Source of the DNA: Salvia splendens
Lineage: Eukaryota > Streptophyta > Magnoliopsida > Lamiales > Lamiaceae
NCBI RefSeq assembly: GCF_004379255.2
Contig: NC_056033.1
Coordinates: 41,318,719 to 41,382,718 of the forward strand
Direction of reading: 5' to 3'
Length of the DNA stretch: 64,000 nt
This document shows, in pieces, positions 16,891-29,020 of the stretch. Under the pieces are notes generated by a model. That model saw only the letters and a list, made by a program, of their open reading frames with translations. It had not been told where the DNA came from and searched no databases. Position numbers and translations under genes: made by a program. Position 1 is the stretch's first letter. Each line of letters begins with the position of its first letter.

Positions 16891-19804
16891 GCAACTAGTG
16901 TATGTTATCTACCGAATTGATTGCATAGATGTAGTAAATCATTTCATAAATGTATAAATGTTGATTATGGAAAACTTAATTTTTCCTAAATGAAAAGGGA
17001 AGGGTAATCATGTAATGCATTAAATTAATTAATCATCATAAATATATTGTAATTGTAGAATACCTAAAATATCCAATTGTGTACATACAAGCTTTGTTAA
17101 TTTATCACTACTCATTTATAATTTAGATTAATGGTTGATTTTAGGTAGTTTCATTTGAAGGGGTCATAATTATTTCAACTTCAATTAATTTTTTTAGAGA
17201 AAAAAACACTTCATTTAAGATGGTGAATAAGAACAGTATATATCTAATGATTGAAAAGATCATTATCAAAAAACATTCATTAGGTCTAATTACAAATAAT
17301 GATTCATCAACACATGTACCTGCAATAACAAAAACGTGTAATATTGGTATTAATTTTCATGTTTTTCATGCAACTCGAATTGGCAATAAAAATGTTTTTA
17401 GACTCTGGACTTAATTCATTTACTATTTTAGAGAAAGAGATTTAATTACATCAACAAATGATTATCAAACAACTACTAAAGTGATTCTTGATTAGGTTTG
17501 AATACATAAATAAGAGATCTACACGAAATATATTTTTATTTAGTAATTTTTAACAACACTGTTGAAATTTGAAAACAACAATTTGGATAGATATGTGCGC
17601 ACTATGTATAGATATATCATAGATAAAAACATGACTACTTTGTTGCATAATGAAAAGTTGATTGAAACAGGCCGACATTATATTAATTAATACTACAAAT
17701 AAAGGATCTTTACATTTTCATGCATTATATAAAAATGGATAATTACCTAACCGACTAACTTAGGCTTTTATTCGAGACCTCGAGAACTATGCTGGCCAGG
17801 TATATTTTCCATAATTTAATAGATATTTTTTAAGTAATTCAAATTATTATTAGATTTTTGCATAGCAATTTGCATAAATTTTAAATTAATTTAAGAGTTT
17901 GCAAATGAGAAAAATGGATTTATTCTATTGAAAATAGATTTTAAATCAAATTATTAATAGATTTATGTTTTTCAAAAATTTCTATGTCTACATGCGTTAC
18001 GTACAGAATTGTTATTATTTGAATGTAAAATTAAAAAAAAGAAAGTCATATATTCCAGAAATGCTCAAGTCTTCTCTATAATGTAAAAGCATAGTGCTTT
18101 TTTTTTAAAAAAAATCAACCAAGTATAATCAGTTATCCTTATTTCCAATTATTATTGTAAATAAGTAAACAAAATAGTATGGTAATATAGTATAAGTATA
18201 AATGTTTTACTATATAGTTTGAATAAACTGAAAAAAGACGAAATGCATTCATCAGTGGAATAATGTAAATATATGAGAAAGCAAAATATAACGATGTATT
18301 TTACAAATTAATGATCAATTAATTATACTAGTATATCTTGTCATATTAACACATCCTTTTTTAATGTATATTTTCGTCGTTAGTAATGAAATGAAATAAA
18401 ATAAAAATTGAGAGAGGGAGGGAGAAGTTCAGAGAGAATAGCATTAGTCTAAAAAGGTATCACGTTCTTATCAATGTTGGGAAGAGAACAATAATAGCTA
18501 GGCATATTTAATATCTGTTGAATAATTACAAAAGTGAGCGATTATAATCAAAGCATTTAATTTCGATCGTTGAGTAATTACCACACGTTCATTAATTTCA
18601 TTGCGTATCAATGTCTTTTTCATTCAACTTTTCTTATCTCCAAAAATCTTTTGTAGTAAGATATTAATGTATTTAACTATTTACAAATCAATAAAAACGA
18701 CATAATTAGCAATTCAACACATGATCATTTGCTTAGAAGTTCATTATGCCTCTACCTCATGAATTCTTTTTAACGTGGAAAAAAAATAAATAAATAATTG
18801 ACTATTCCTTAAATATGGAAAGTAACTATGTATAGGCAGATACTACATATTAACATTTTATTAATGCTATAGCCTATAGCATTTTATTAATTTTAAAAGA
18901 ATATTCTTAATTATTTTCCTATCCAAAAAAGATTATTTATTCCGACCAGATACTTCGATTATTGTAGTGAAATTGAGTTGTGACATCTGGCCTTTTTAGA
19001 GAGGGAGAGATAGTCAAAGGAGGAAAAAAAAATAGACCTAGCCTTTTACGGTGGACGGTGGAACGCATTAAAAAAATGGTGAATTTTCTTATTAGAAATA
19101 GTCCTATAAATCTATTATCATAAATTCTTTAATTAATAGTATATCCATAATTTATTAAGACTCAAATATGTAGAGACCGATTGTGTGATTAATTTGGTAT
19201 TCTTTAATACTTTTTCGTGATTTGTGTTTGATATTTCGCATGCAGCACCAATAATATTAAAGGATATAGAAAACATTTGAGAAAATAGCACAAGTATAAT
19301 TTAATTGGTTGGATTGGATTGGATTGAGATTTGAAACTGATGGATGCAAACGAAATGATATCGATTTGAAAGAAACTCACACCATTAATCAACAATTTAT
19401 TGACAAACAGGTTTATAAAAAAAAACAGGCTAAGAGCACAAGCAACTAAAAATAATATAACAGGGAGTACTAATTATTTACAAATATCACTATACATTCT
19501 TGCTTCAACTATACACCAATGAAAATGTGTTTCTCAAATATATAAATGATGTACTATTTTTCTTTTCATTATTTAATTTACTATGATAATATACTTGGTT
19601 AGTGGTTGTGAATGACTGATTTTTAAAACTTTTACAGCCTTGGTTTCGTGTTTTCGTCGGTTACATCAGAAACTACTTCCTTAAATCAAATGTCGTGAGA
19701 CAAAAAAAATGTCATAGTCATGATATCAGCGGCTAATTTCACCATAATTTAATCAATTTTCACTTCTTTTCCGAACAAGCTACCCTAATAATTAACTTGT
19801 AGTA
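16891..19804. other. AT-rich intergenic DNA, no gene seen
   Basis: About 2.9 kb upstream of laccase 2. Only short chance ORFs occur and no protein family, tRNA or clean transposon ends were recognised. Confidence 0.55.
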
Positions 19805-20069
19805 CTCCCTCCGTTTCTTCATAGTTGGGGCGAAACTTTTCGGCACGGAGTTTCAGAAAAGAATGTTGGGTGTGTTAAATAAATAGATAAAAAAGTAAGA
19901 GAGAGGAAAATGTAGAGAGAATAAAGTATAAAGTGAATAAAGTAGAGAGAATAAAGTAAGGAAGAGTAAAGTAAGAAATAGAAAAAAGTTATCATATATG
20001 TAAATGACTCAACTGTGAAGGAACTTTTCGAAATAGAAAAATGACTCAACTATGAATAAACAGAGGGAG
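19805..20069. mobile_element. Stowaway-like MITE
   Basis: The element begins CTCCCTCCGTTTCTTCATAG and ends with the inverted CTATGAATAAACAGAGGGAG. TA lies on both sides (19803-19804 and 20070-20071). It is about 265 bp with no coding capacity. Confidence 0.85.
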
Positions 20070-20546
20070 TACTACTTATCATTCAATGAAACAGCTCAAA
20101 CGAGCTTTCTTTATCAAGTTGAAATCCAAACAGCTAACAAGTAGTAAGAGTAGTAGTACCTTGGTTCATTTAGAGCTATTAGCCCACTTTAAAAGAGTGT
20201 ATAAATCTCAATAATTTCATGTCACAAAATTCAATTGATTTCTTTGAAGTTACATATAGCCGACGGATCGCTGTCAAAGAAGCAAATTCCTCCACGCACA
20301 TGTTGAAGACTAGTCCAAGATTTTCCAATTTCTTTAAAATTTTGAAACTCAACCAAATAAAGCCTGTCTCTAACAATTCGTTAATGGTTGGTAAATACGG
20401 AGTATATATGTTGAATAAGATTGGAATCATTATAGAAGAGACGTGACAAAATAAGACATATGGCTACCACTTCCATTTTTGTCAACACACACGCACACAC
20501 GTAGCAAGTCACACACAACTTTTTCAAGAATCCTCTCTCTCTCTCT

Positions 20547-20562
20547 ATATATATATAGCAGA
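20547..20562 (+). promoter_or_regulatory. Possible TATA region of laccase 2
   Basis: A TATATATATATAG stretch follows a CT-rich tract about 100 bp before the ATG at 20665. This is a plausible core promoter, but simple-sequence repeats make it uncertain. Confidence 0.3.
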
Positions 20563-20664
20563 AGCATTAGCTTTATATTGAAGATAATTCACAAAGGCAA
20601 AAACCTACGTTAGTTAATTTTTTGCTCAAGAAGGAAGCAATATTGTACTACTATCTTAAAGACC

Positions 20665-23600
20665 ATGAGAATCTTGCATTTTCTTGCCATTTTTCTCTTG
20701 TGTGGAGTGATTTCTAGCCATGCCAAAACTCATCATCAAACCTTTGTTGTAAGTTGATATTTTACGCAATAATTGTTTCATGCAACCTTGTTTTGTGGGG
20801 GGTTTTTGTGGTTGTGGTTACTTTAAACCTTGTCACATGCTATTACTATCTTTTTATATATAATAATTTTTGGAAATGAATTATTTGCAGGTGAGTGATA
20901 CTCCATATAGCAGGCTATGTAGCAACAAAAGTATATTGACAGTAAATGGGAAATTTCCTGGTCCAACTATTCGTGTGACAGAGGGTGATACAATTGCAAT
21001 TGTTGTTGCGAATAGAGCAAAAGAGAATATAACCATTCACTGGTAATACTTTTTTTTTTGTGTGTGTGTGTGTGTGTGTCTCTCTCTCTCTATATAAATA
21101 TATGTGTTGAAGATTGAAGGATGTTTTGGTGGTGTGAAGGCATGGGGTGAAGCAGCCGAGGTATCCGTGGTCGGATGGGCCGGAATACATAACACAATGC
21201 CCGATCCGGCCCGGGACTAATTTCAGCCAGAAAATTGTGCTATCGGACGAGATTGGGACTATGTGGTGGCATGCACATAGCGACTGGTCACGGGCTACGG
21301 TACATGGTGCTCTGATAGTTTATCCTCGTATCAAGAATGACTATCCTTTCCCCGTGCCCGATGAAGAAGTTCCAATCATTATAGGTACAGTCTTTTTTTC
21401 CATAAATATAGTACTGATATTATCTTTATTTTTATTAATTGTTTAAAAAAAAATTATTTGCAGGAGAGTGGTGGAAAAGTGATGTGTTTGCTGTTTTGAA
21501 TGAATTTCTTGCGAGTGGAGGAGGCCCTAATATTTCTGATGCATATATGATAAATGGACAACCTGGTGATTTGTTTCCATGCTCAAAAAAAGGTTTGAGT
21601 TTCTTTAATTTTTTTAAGACTTTGGGCTTGTTCGGTTAAAAATATTGCACTCCACATCTCGTAATTGAGGGTTATGTATTATGTAGGTTAATGAGATTGA
21701 ATCACACCGTAATTCTAAACGAATAATTATATAATAATACTAGTTATCCCGCTGACTAAAATAATCTCATAAATATAAACACAATCTAGGTCGCGTCAGA
21801 ATATCATATGAAATTCTCTAATCCACAATCGTACAAGTACGTGCCAGTTCTCTAGGACCGACACGTATGCGACAATATATTTTTATACGAAGTATATTTT
21901 TAAATTTGATTTTATTGAATACACATATAGGGGCCAATCTTCAAAAATAGTTTCTAAACTGTCGATTTTGGGAAAAATGCATTTGTTGCAAAAGGTACCT
22001 CCACCAAACATGGAAAACGTTGAAAGAGAAATATTACCTCTAGTATTTTTTTTGAAAATAAATAAATTTACTACTACTATATTCCAATTTGTGGGACACA
22101 GAGAGCCTTTAATATCTTAGTGAACAATGACACTTTAGATGGTAATTATGTCGTTAAGGACATATTTTTTCAATTATTTGAGTTGTCAAAATTTTCTTTG
22201 ATATATATTGGAAAAAGAACGGTCTAGAAAAAGCCATGACTATACTCTACAATGATTAGAACATGTGTTTGTGGACTTTTACTTACTTAAAAATCAGATA
22301 ACTTAATTTCTAAAGAATCTCTAAAATTATAAGATACGGTCTACCTTAATTTTCGGTATGGATTTTAAAATGTTTAAACAAAATTTCGTGTGCGTGCGTT
22401 GAATTATTACATGAGTTTATGCAATAAAAAAATTTATTTCAAAATTTTCGCATTTTTTTTAATATTTATTTCACATTAAGAAATACTGTATGAGTTTCCA
22501 TGAATCTCTAAGATTTACTGAATCCATGCAGATACTTTCAAGCTCAAAGTCGAACAAGGCAAAAGATACCTAATTCGAATGGTGAACGCCGTGATGAACA
22601 ACATTATGTTCTTCCGAATCGCGGGCCACAACGTGACCATCGTTGGCTCGGATGGCGCGTACCTCAAACCCTTCACCTCCAACTACATCGCCATCTCCCC
22701 CGGCCAGACCATCGACTTCCTGTTCGTCGCCGACCAAAACCCTAGCCACTACTACATGGCCTCCAGAGCCTACGCTGTCGTCGGAGATTTCAACAGCAAC
22801 ACCACCACCGCCCGCGTCGAGTACGCCGGAAACTACACCCCACCGGCGTCACCAGAGCTCCCGACCCTCCCCAACTTCACCGACACCGCGGCATCGGTCA
22901 ACTTCACCGCTCAATTCCGCAGCCTCGCCTATGAAAACCACCCGATCAACGTGCCGTTGGATGTGACGACGAAGCTCCTATTCACACTGTCGATCAACAC
23001 CCGAAACTGCCCTAATTCTGATTGTGGCGGCCCAGATGGGAACCGACTGCTCGCGAGTGTCAACAACATCACGTGGCAGTCACCGGGGATTGCGATTCTT
23101 CAAGCTTACTACCAAAGTGTGAACGGCGTCTTCGAAGACAATTTCCCTAGCAATCCACCGTTTCCCTTCAACTACACAGCAGACTTCGTCCCTCAAGATC
23201 TGTGGGAGCCACAGAACGGGACGAGGGTGAGGATGCTGGACTTCAACGCGACGGTGGAGCTCGTGTTTCAGGGTACTAGCACGGCCAGATCGCCGCTCGA
23301 CCATCCCATGCATCTCCACGGCCACAGCTTCTACGTCGTGGGCTGGGGGTATGGGAATTTCAACTCCACCCGGGACCCACCAAACTACAATCTCATCGAC
23401 CCGCCGCTACAGAACACCATCGCTGTGCCTAGAGCTGGTTGGACTGCGATCAGATTCGTTGCAAATAATCCAGGTATAATAAGAAAACCTCAATAGTTTG
23501 ACCGGTCAAACAAGCTAGGTATAAAATAAAATACCTCTTGTTATTAAAAATTGTTTTAATCTCATTTTTGTAGGGGTCTGGCTAATGCATTGCCATTTCG

Positions 23601-23704
23601 AGAGACATATAACATGGGGAATGGAGATGACGTTTATTACCAGAAATGGAAAGGGCCCAAATGATACGATGCTTCCTCCACCCTCGGATTTCCCTATGTG
23701 TTGA
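20665..23704 (+). CDS. Laccase, LAC14/15-like (tandem copy 2)
   Basis: This is a second secreted multicopper oxidase, probably oxidising apoplastic phenolics. Exons are 20665-20748, 20891-21042, 21140-21384, 21464-21592, 22532-23473 and 23574-23704, giving 560 aa. An N-terminal signal peptide (about residues 2-18) is followed by the four copper segments HWHG, HAHSDW (from 123), HPMHLHG (from 461) and [12 protein letters not shown] (from 523), with Met at the axial copper position. The C-terminus is PPPSDFPMC, as in the family. Exons 2-6 are 152, 245, 129, 942 and 131 bp, exactly as in the laccase at 8162, on the same strand about 10 kb away. Only exon 1 (signal peptide) differs, by 6 bp. Intron 2 carries a TG/TC microsatellite. 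Intron 4 (939 bp) starts with a sequence resembling a Tourist-type end (GGGCTTGTTCGGTT). The exon 5 coding sequence is clearly more GC-rich than its flanks. Confidence 0.93.
21058..21093. repeat. TG/TC microsatellite in laccase 2 intron 2
   Basis: An uninterrupted TG dinucleotide run changes into a TC run just after the exon 2 donor site. It is likely length-polymorphic. Confidence 0.9.
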
Positions 23705-24362
23705 TCAAATTTAGGGGAAATTTTCAATGTACGAATATTCAAGTATTCGTGATTTAAAAATAGGTGGTGTGCGGAAAAATAAGTGTTTTCGAATTATAAT
23801 AGTATTAGTTTTTTATCCTATATTTTTTTAATAATCGATTGGTCTAACCTGTGGGTTCCACATTGGGGAGAACTGAGAACATAATGAGCACTCATGTATT
23901 GTTGTGTATTGTGTAACATTCCGACTTTTATAAGTGAAATAGATATAGTTAATGAGATTTTATTTTGATGGTGGTTTATTAGGTTTTACTCCTAAGTCAT
24001 TGTGTTTTAGTTGATGAGTTATTATTATGTGATATGATGTGTTCATTTGCTCTACTTTTTTAACTTAGCATTTGTACATTTACTAATCGAACATTTTTTA
24101 ACACATGAATAATCAACATCAAATCCATATCTAGTACCTGTGTTTTTTGAGACGACGCTTATTTGATAAATAAAAAATTAAAAATATCTGGTGAAAATAA
24201 AAGAATAAAATATTGAGAACTTTTTAAATATTTGTGGTTGTGGGAAACGCAATCACAGATTCACAGGAAAAATAAAAAATGATTTTTTCCCCCCACAAAT
24301 CCCACCCATTTTTAAAGAAATAATTTGACCCGAAAAGAAAGAACGAGAGGTCGAACGGAGAA
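23705..24362. other. Intergenic between laccase 2 and capping protein beta
   Basis: This holds the laccase 2 3' flank and the promoter and leader of the capping protein gene. It is AT-rich, with no other feature recognised. Confidence 0.5.
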
Positions 24363-26687
24363 ATGGAGGCGGCAATGGGATTGATGCGAAGAATTCCGCC
24401 CAAGCACTCGGAAGCGGCGCTGTCTGCATTGTTAAGCCTTTTGCCGCACCACTCCGCTGATCTTCTCTCGCAAGTTGACCAGCCTCTTCAGGTGAAATTT
24501 GTGCAGTTTGTGTTCGATTCTATTTGTAAAAGTTCAGTTGGATTAATTCGATTCGACTGCATTTATACCAATATATATGTCCAGGAGGAAGTTGGAAATC
24601 ATATAGAGTGAGAATTTTACTGGAGATTAAGAGGATAGGGGATTTGACTTTTGGAGGTTGTGAATCAGTCTGTTTCTGTGTTTTTGGGGGAAAATATATT
24701 AGTTTTGGCGGAATTATTATGGCGCTGTATAGCGCATCATATGTGACTCTGGATATTGTGTTCCTAATCAGTAATTGTTAGTTCGGGCTTTTTCATGTCT
24801 TGTTTTTCATGAATAGCTCTATTTAGGTTATGATTCGGTCTTACCTGCTACAAAGAAGCTGAAGCAGCTTATTCGTTTGAAGTTTACTGAATGTGTAGAG
24901 CTGGAAATGAAATAATTTCTTTGATGTTTGAGAATATACTTGGAAACTGTGGAAAAATACAGGAGAATATCTTATTTGAGAGTCGAGACGAATCGCTCTA
25001 GATAGAGCAAACATAAGGAGATAGATAGAGTGAATATATGCAGATGTTTAGCTATTTTATTTGTCAAGATTTGGTATTATAGTAGTACTTCACTTTAAGG
25101 AAAGTATGACCTTACTATCTTGATACCATTAATAAGTGCTTACACACACTCTCAATTGGTTGCATCTACTCAACATGAGGCTGTAAACTTTGTGGTGGTT
25201 AGATATGTGTTAACTGTAAAGTGAACAAGATGACTTGTTTAGTAAGCATTCTAGTTCAGTATATATAACCATCACACGTTTTTGTCACTCTCCATAAATG
25301 TTATTTTGCTAAACATAATGTTGTTCCTCAGGTTTTATGTGATGTTGATAGTGGGAAGGAGTTCATATTATGTGAGTATAACAGAGATGCAGATTCTTAC
25401 AGGTACGCCGTGCACGCTAGTGTATGCTTCCACTAGATCTTGTGAAATATCATCAACGGCCAAGGACTTATTATGTTTATGATGAACAATTTTAACAAAT
25501 AAACTGGATCTTGGACCAATGAGCATTCGAAAGCAAATGTTTTTGTCTTGTTTTTATCTTGCCACCCCTTACCTGAGATTGTTATTTTGGTTGTTTTTTG
25601 TTTTTGCTTCTGAAGATCACCTTGGTCAAACAAATACCATCCCCCACTAGATGACGGACTTTATCCATCTCAAGAGCTGAGGAAACTTGAAATGGAAGCA
25701 AATGATGTCTTCACGGTTTATTGTGACCAGTGAGGTCTTTTACTTACCTCGTACTTTATTTAACTATATACAAGCTTCTTGCTAACTGCTCGAAGTTTGA
25801 ATCTATAATGTCGTTGTTATTTTTACTTTTCATATTTCTTTCTTGTTTCTCTGAGAGCTTCAACCTTCAATCAGTTTAAGTTGAATAATCAATCAATAGG
25901 TACTATGAAGGTGGTACTTCATCAGTGTATATCTGGGAGAATGAAGATGAAGGTTTTATTGGTTGCTTCTTAATAAAAAAGGGTGATTATTTTTCACCCA
26001 TTATATATTTTTTTTTCTTACCATTACTTTCCTTCCACTACTTATGCATTGGTTTTCCCTTTTGAAGATGGTTCTAGAACTGCAGATGGTAGAAGAGGTT
26101 ATTTAGAAGAAGGGTCTTGGGAAGCAATTCATGTCATTGAGGTATGTCATCTGAGTCTCAGTTTTCCTCTTGTTGTCATAGTTATGCTCATTTGTTTTTG
26201 AATTTATAGGTGGTTCCTCTAGATGAAGCAACTGCTCGCTACTGCTTGACTAGCTCTGTGATGCTCTCCTTGACCACAAATGATGAGTCGTCAGGAGCCT
26301 TCAACTTGTCAGGGTCGATTAGAAGACAGGTATTTTCTAGAAATGTGGTGATTTGGTATTGTTTATCTGCCTTTTCTCATAAGCATTTGCTCCTTTACTT
26401 AATACAGATGAATATGGATATTCCGGTTGATGAGGGTCATCTATGCAATATGGGAAGGATGGTCGAAGAAATGGAGAGCAAGCTGAGGTACTCGTTGGAT
26501 CAGGTATGTGTGCAATCTGAAAACTTTACATTCATCTCTTATATGCAATTTCATCAATACGGAGTATAAGTAAAATATGTTGTGCCATTTTCAGGTCTAT
26601 TTTGGGAAGACGAAGGAGATGATCTGCACATTGCGTCCACCATCTGAACTAGTTCAAACAAGCCTTCCTGAACAAATCAACAAGTGA
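24363..26687 (+). CDS. CPB: F-actin-capping protein subunit beta
   Basis: The beta subunit pairs with the alpha subunit to cap the barbed ends of actin filaments, limiting elongation. Eight exons: 24363-24491, 25332-25402, 25616-25729, 25900-25982, 26068-26141, 26210-26329, 26408-26503 and 26595-26687. These give 259 aa, the usual length. The protein starts [20 protein letters not shown] and includes [63 protein letters not shown] and [20 protein letters not shown], all strongly conserved in CapZ-beta. All splice sites are GT-AG. The start is the first ATG of the open frame and matches the family N-terminus. Confidence 0.96.
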
Positions 26688-27039
26688 CATTCATGAACTA
26701 TATGTACTCACTTTTGTTTTGCTTGTTTCCCGGCACAAGCAACGGTATTGCGTGTGATGTTTTGTCTATCTTGTTACTCATACTTGGATTCATTTGTTTT
26801 GAAAATGTTATTCAGTGTTGTGAAAGATAGGCTTTCCCTTTCCAGACTGTAGCATTGTTCCTTTATAAAATGAGCTCTTGTCTTGTATCACTGATTTTGT
26901 TATGAATGCATTGGACTAATACTGTTATAATATGATTATTATGAACTTCCCATAGTGAATTCAATCAGAGAGTAGTTATTCTCCATCAATATTAAGTCAA
27001 CATCTCATGCTTAATCGATGATGAGCTAAGCATTTAATA

Positions 27040-27485
27040 TTATTCTCTTCGTACTTAAAAAACAGTAGTAGTAGATAAATTTATAAATGATATGAGTTTT
27101 GATATATAATTGATAAAGTAAGAGAAATAAGAAAAAAAAATGAGAGAGAGAAGCAATAGGTCGTGGAAGCAATGGGGTTTGGAACCCATCACAAACACCC
27201 ATTTATGAATAAAGGAAACAATTAACTTGATAAAAATTAATGAAGGGCTGTGATGTGTACACATCCTTTGCTGAGAATTTTGCCACAAAAGAGGATTCAA
27301 AAGAATTTTGCCACAAAAGAGGATTCAAATTGGGAAGAAATGTTAATGGATCGTGGGATTCACGTTATAAATACCGTGTATAGTTATTATTTATTGAAAA
27401 TATCTATGTATATACTTTGTTTAATTTTATGGGATGTCAAAAAATGGTAAAACTAGTGTATTTTTTTTTGGACGGATGGAGTATT
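27040..27485. mobile_element. Possible degenerate Stowaway-like element
   Basis: The right end reads GGACGGATGGAGTA (27466-27482), a common Stowaway terminus. The left end around 27040 (TTCTCTTCGTACTTAAAAAA) is a weak inverted match. Inside, a 29-bp block GAATTTTGCCACAAAAGAGG is duplicated in tandem at 27274 and 27303. Boundaries are uncertain. Confidence 0.4.
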
Positions 27486-28158
27486 ATAGTATAATAATCT
27501 AATTTATAGATATGTAAAAAACATTTTTTAATTGTATTTATATCAAAACTGGAGCCTACTAGTTACTACGCCTTAGTTAATTTTATTGTTTAGTTTGAAG
27601 ATAGAAAACAAACATATCTATGATTTACAAAAAAAATCTAAAATTAGGAATTATTTATCCTATTTTTCATACAAATTTTGAGTTTTCGTATTTCAGTATT
27701 TAGCAGAACTTTTTTTTTCCTTAATACCTCTAAAAATATGTTATCTATCATAATTGGAATTCGCCCCTTACATCAACCCGGCCCGACTTAGGCCCGATCC
27801 TAAAACTCTTCATAGCCCATTTATACACAAGTAGTAGTAGAAAAAACATTGCCCAATTTCAATTCCCAAATCAAAACAAAATCCCTAAAACCATGCCGTG
27901 TTACCAAACACAAGCTCGAATTTAGCTGGTTTCTGCCTCTCTGTGATCGTTTAGCTGCCGTTCCTGGTAATTTCTCTTCTATTAGTGGAAAAGATCGATT
28001 GATTTGTTGCATTTACATTTGTTATTGTTTCTCTTTTAGAATTGTGAATTTCGTTTAGTACAGATACATTTATGTTTCTGAATTCTTCAGATTGTTGTCT
28101 TATTTCGTGGTAGCTCACATGGTGAACTGTGGTTTTTGGCTGGAGGACTAGCTTCTGA

Positions 28159-28211
<53 letters not shown>

Positions 28212-28215
28212 GTAT
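28159..28215. repeat. ATT trinucleotide microsatellite
   Basis: A near-perfect (ATT)n run of roughly 17 units lies within the probable 5'-UTR intron of the SURP/CID gene. It may be length-polymorphic. Confidence 0.9.
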
Positions 28216-29020
28216 TATTTTTTTTTTGTATTTGGTTCATTTATGTTACTTTTTCTGTGTTATCAGTGGTTTGGACCAAAACACGGAGTGAACCAAAACA
28301 CCATTATAGTGAATTAAATATTTCACGGAGTAAATACTTCACTATAAATTATAGTGAACTAAATCACTCTTACAATGAACTAAACTCGTTCTTATAATGA
28401 ACTAAATTTGTGATCTCTAGTTATGCATTTAAGATTAGTTATACTTTGATCATATCCCTATGTACCATTATGTGTGTATATGTAATTTGCTCATTAGAAA
28501 TTGAAGTGAAAGTATAGGAATTATTTGTTCCCCAGTTTCATCATTTTACTTCCTTGAAAAAATTCCTATGTTTCAAGTAGAATTGCATGCTTTCTTGGCT
28601 TGTAAATTAATTGCATTTTCCCTTCTTGAGTTAGTTTTAAAAATTAACTAGAAAATAGAGGATACCGTGGTTTGCCTTAATTATAAATAAGATGCAGTGG
28701 CAATATATTAGCCTATTAGGTTATTAATTCCAATGAATGTTGAATTTTTAACGTACATGCCGGCTCTTGGGAGTTGGGAGCTATGCCATGACTGTGGTAA
28801 TTTGCCAAGTGCAATTATGTGTTGTCAACCTCATGCCATATGCACAGTAGGAGTTTTGTCTTGAAATTTAACAACTTTTATGCTGCATTGTTTCGTCCTC
28901 ATCAAGAACTGAATATTATTTCCTTCTATTAAGAACTTCACTATTTGAGGAATAGCGAGTTTCACTGGGATTTTCTATGTGTTCATAGGATTGGTAGTCT
29001 GTCGGGCCGCCTACTGACAA

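Noticed and set aside
21625..21800. Tourist-like MITE in laccase 2 intron 4
   Set aside because: The left end GGGCTTGTTCGGTT fits, but no matching right end or target duplication was found.
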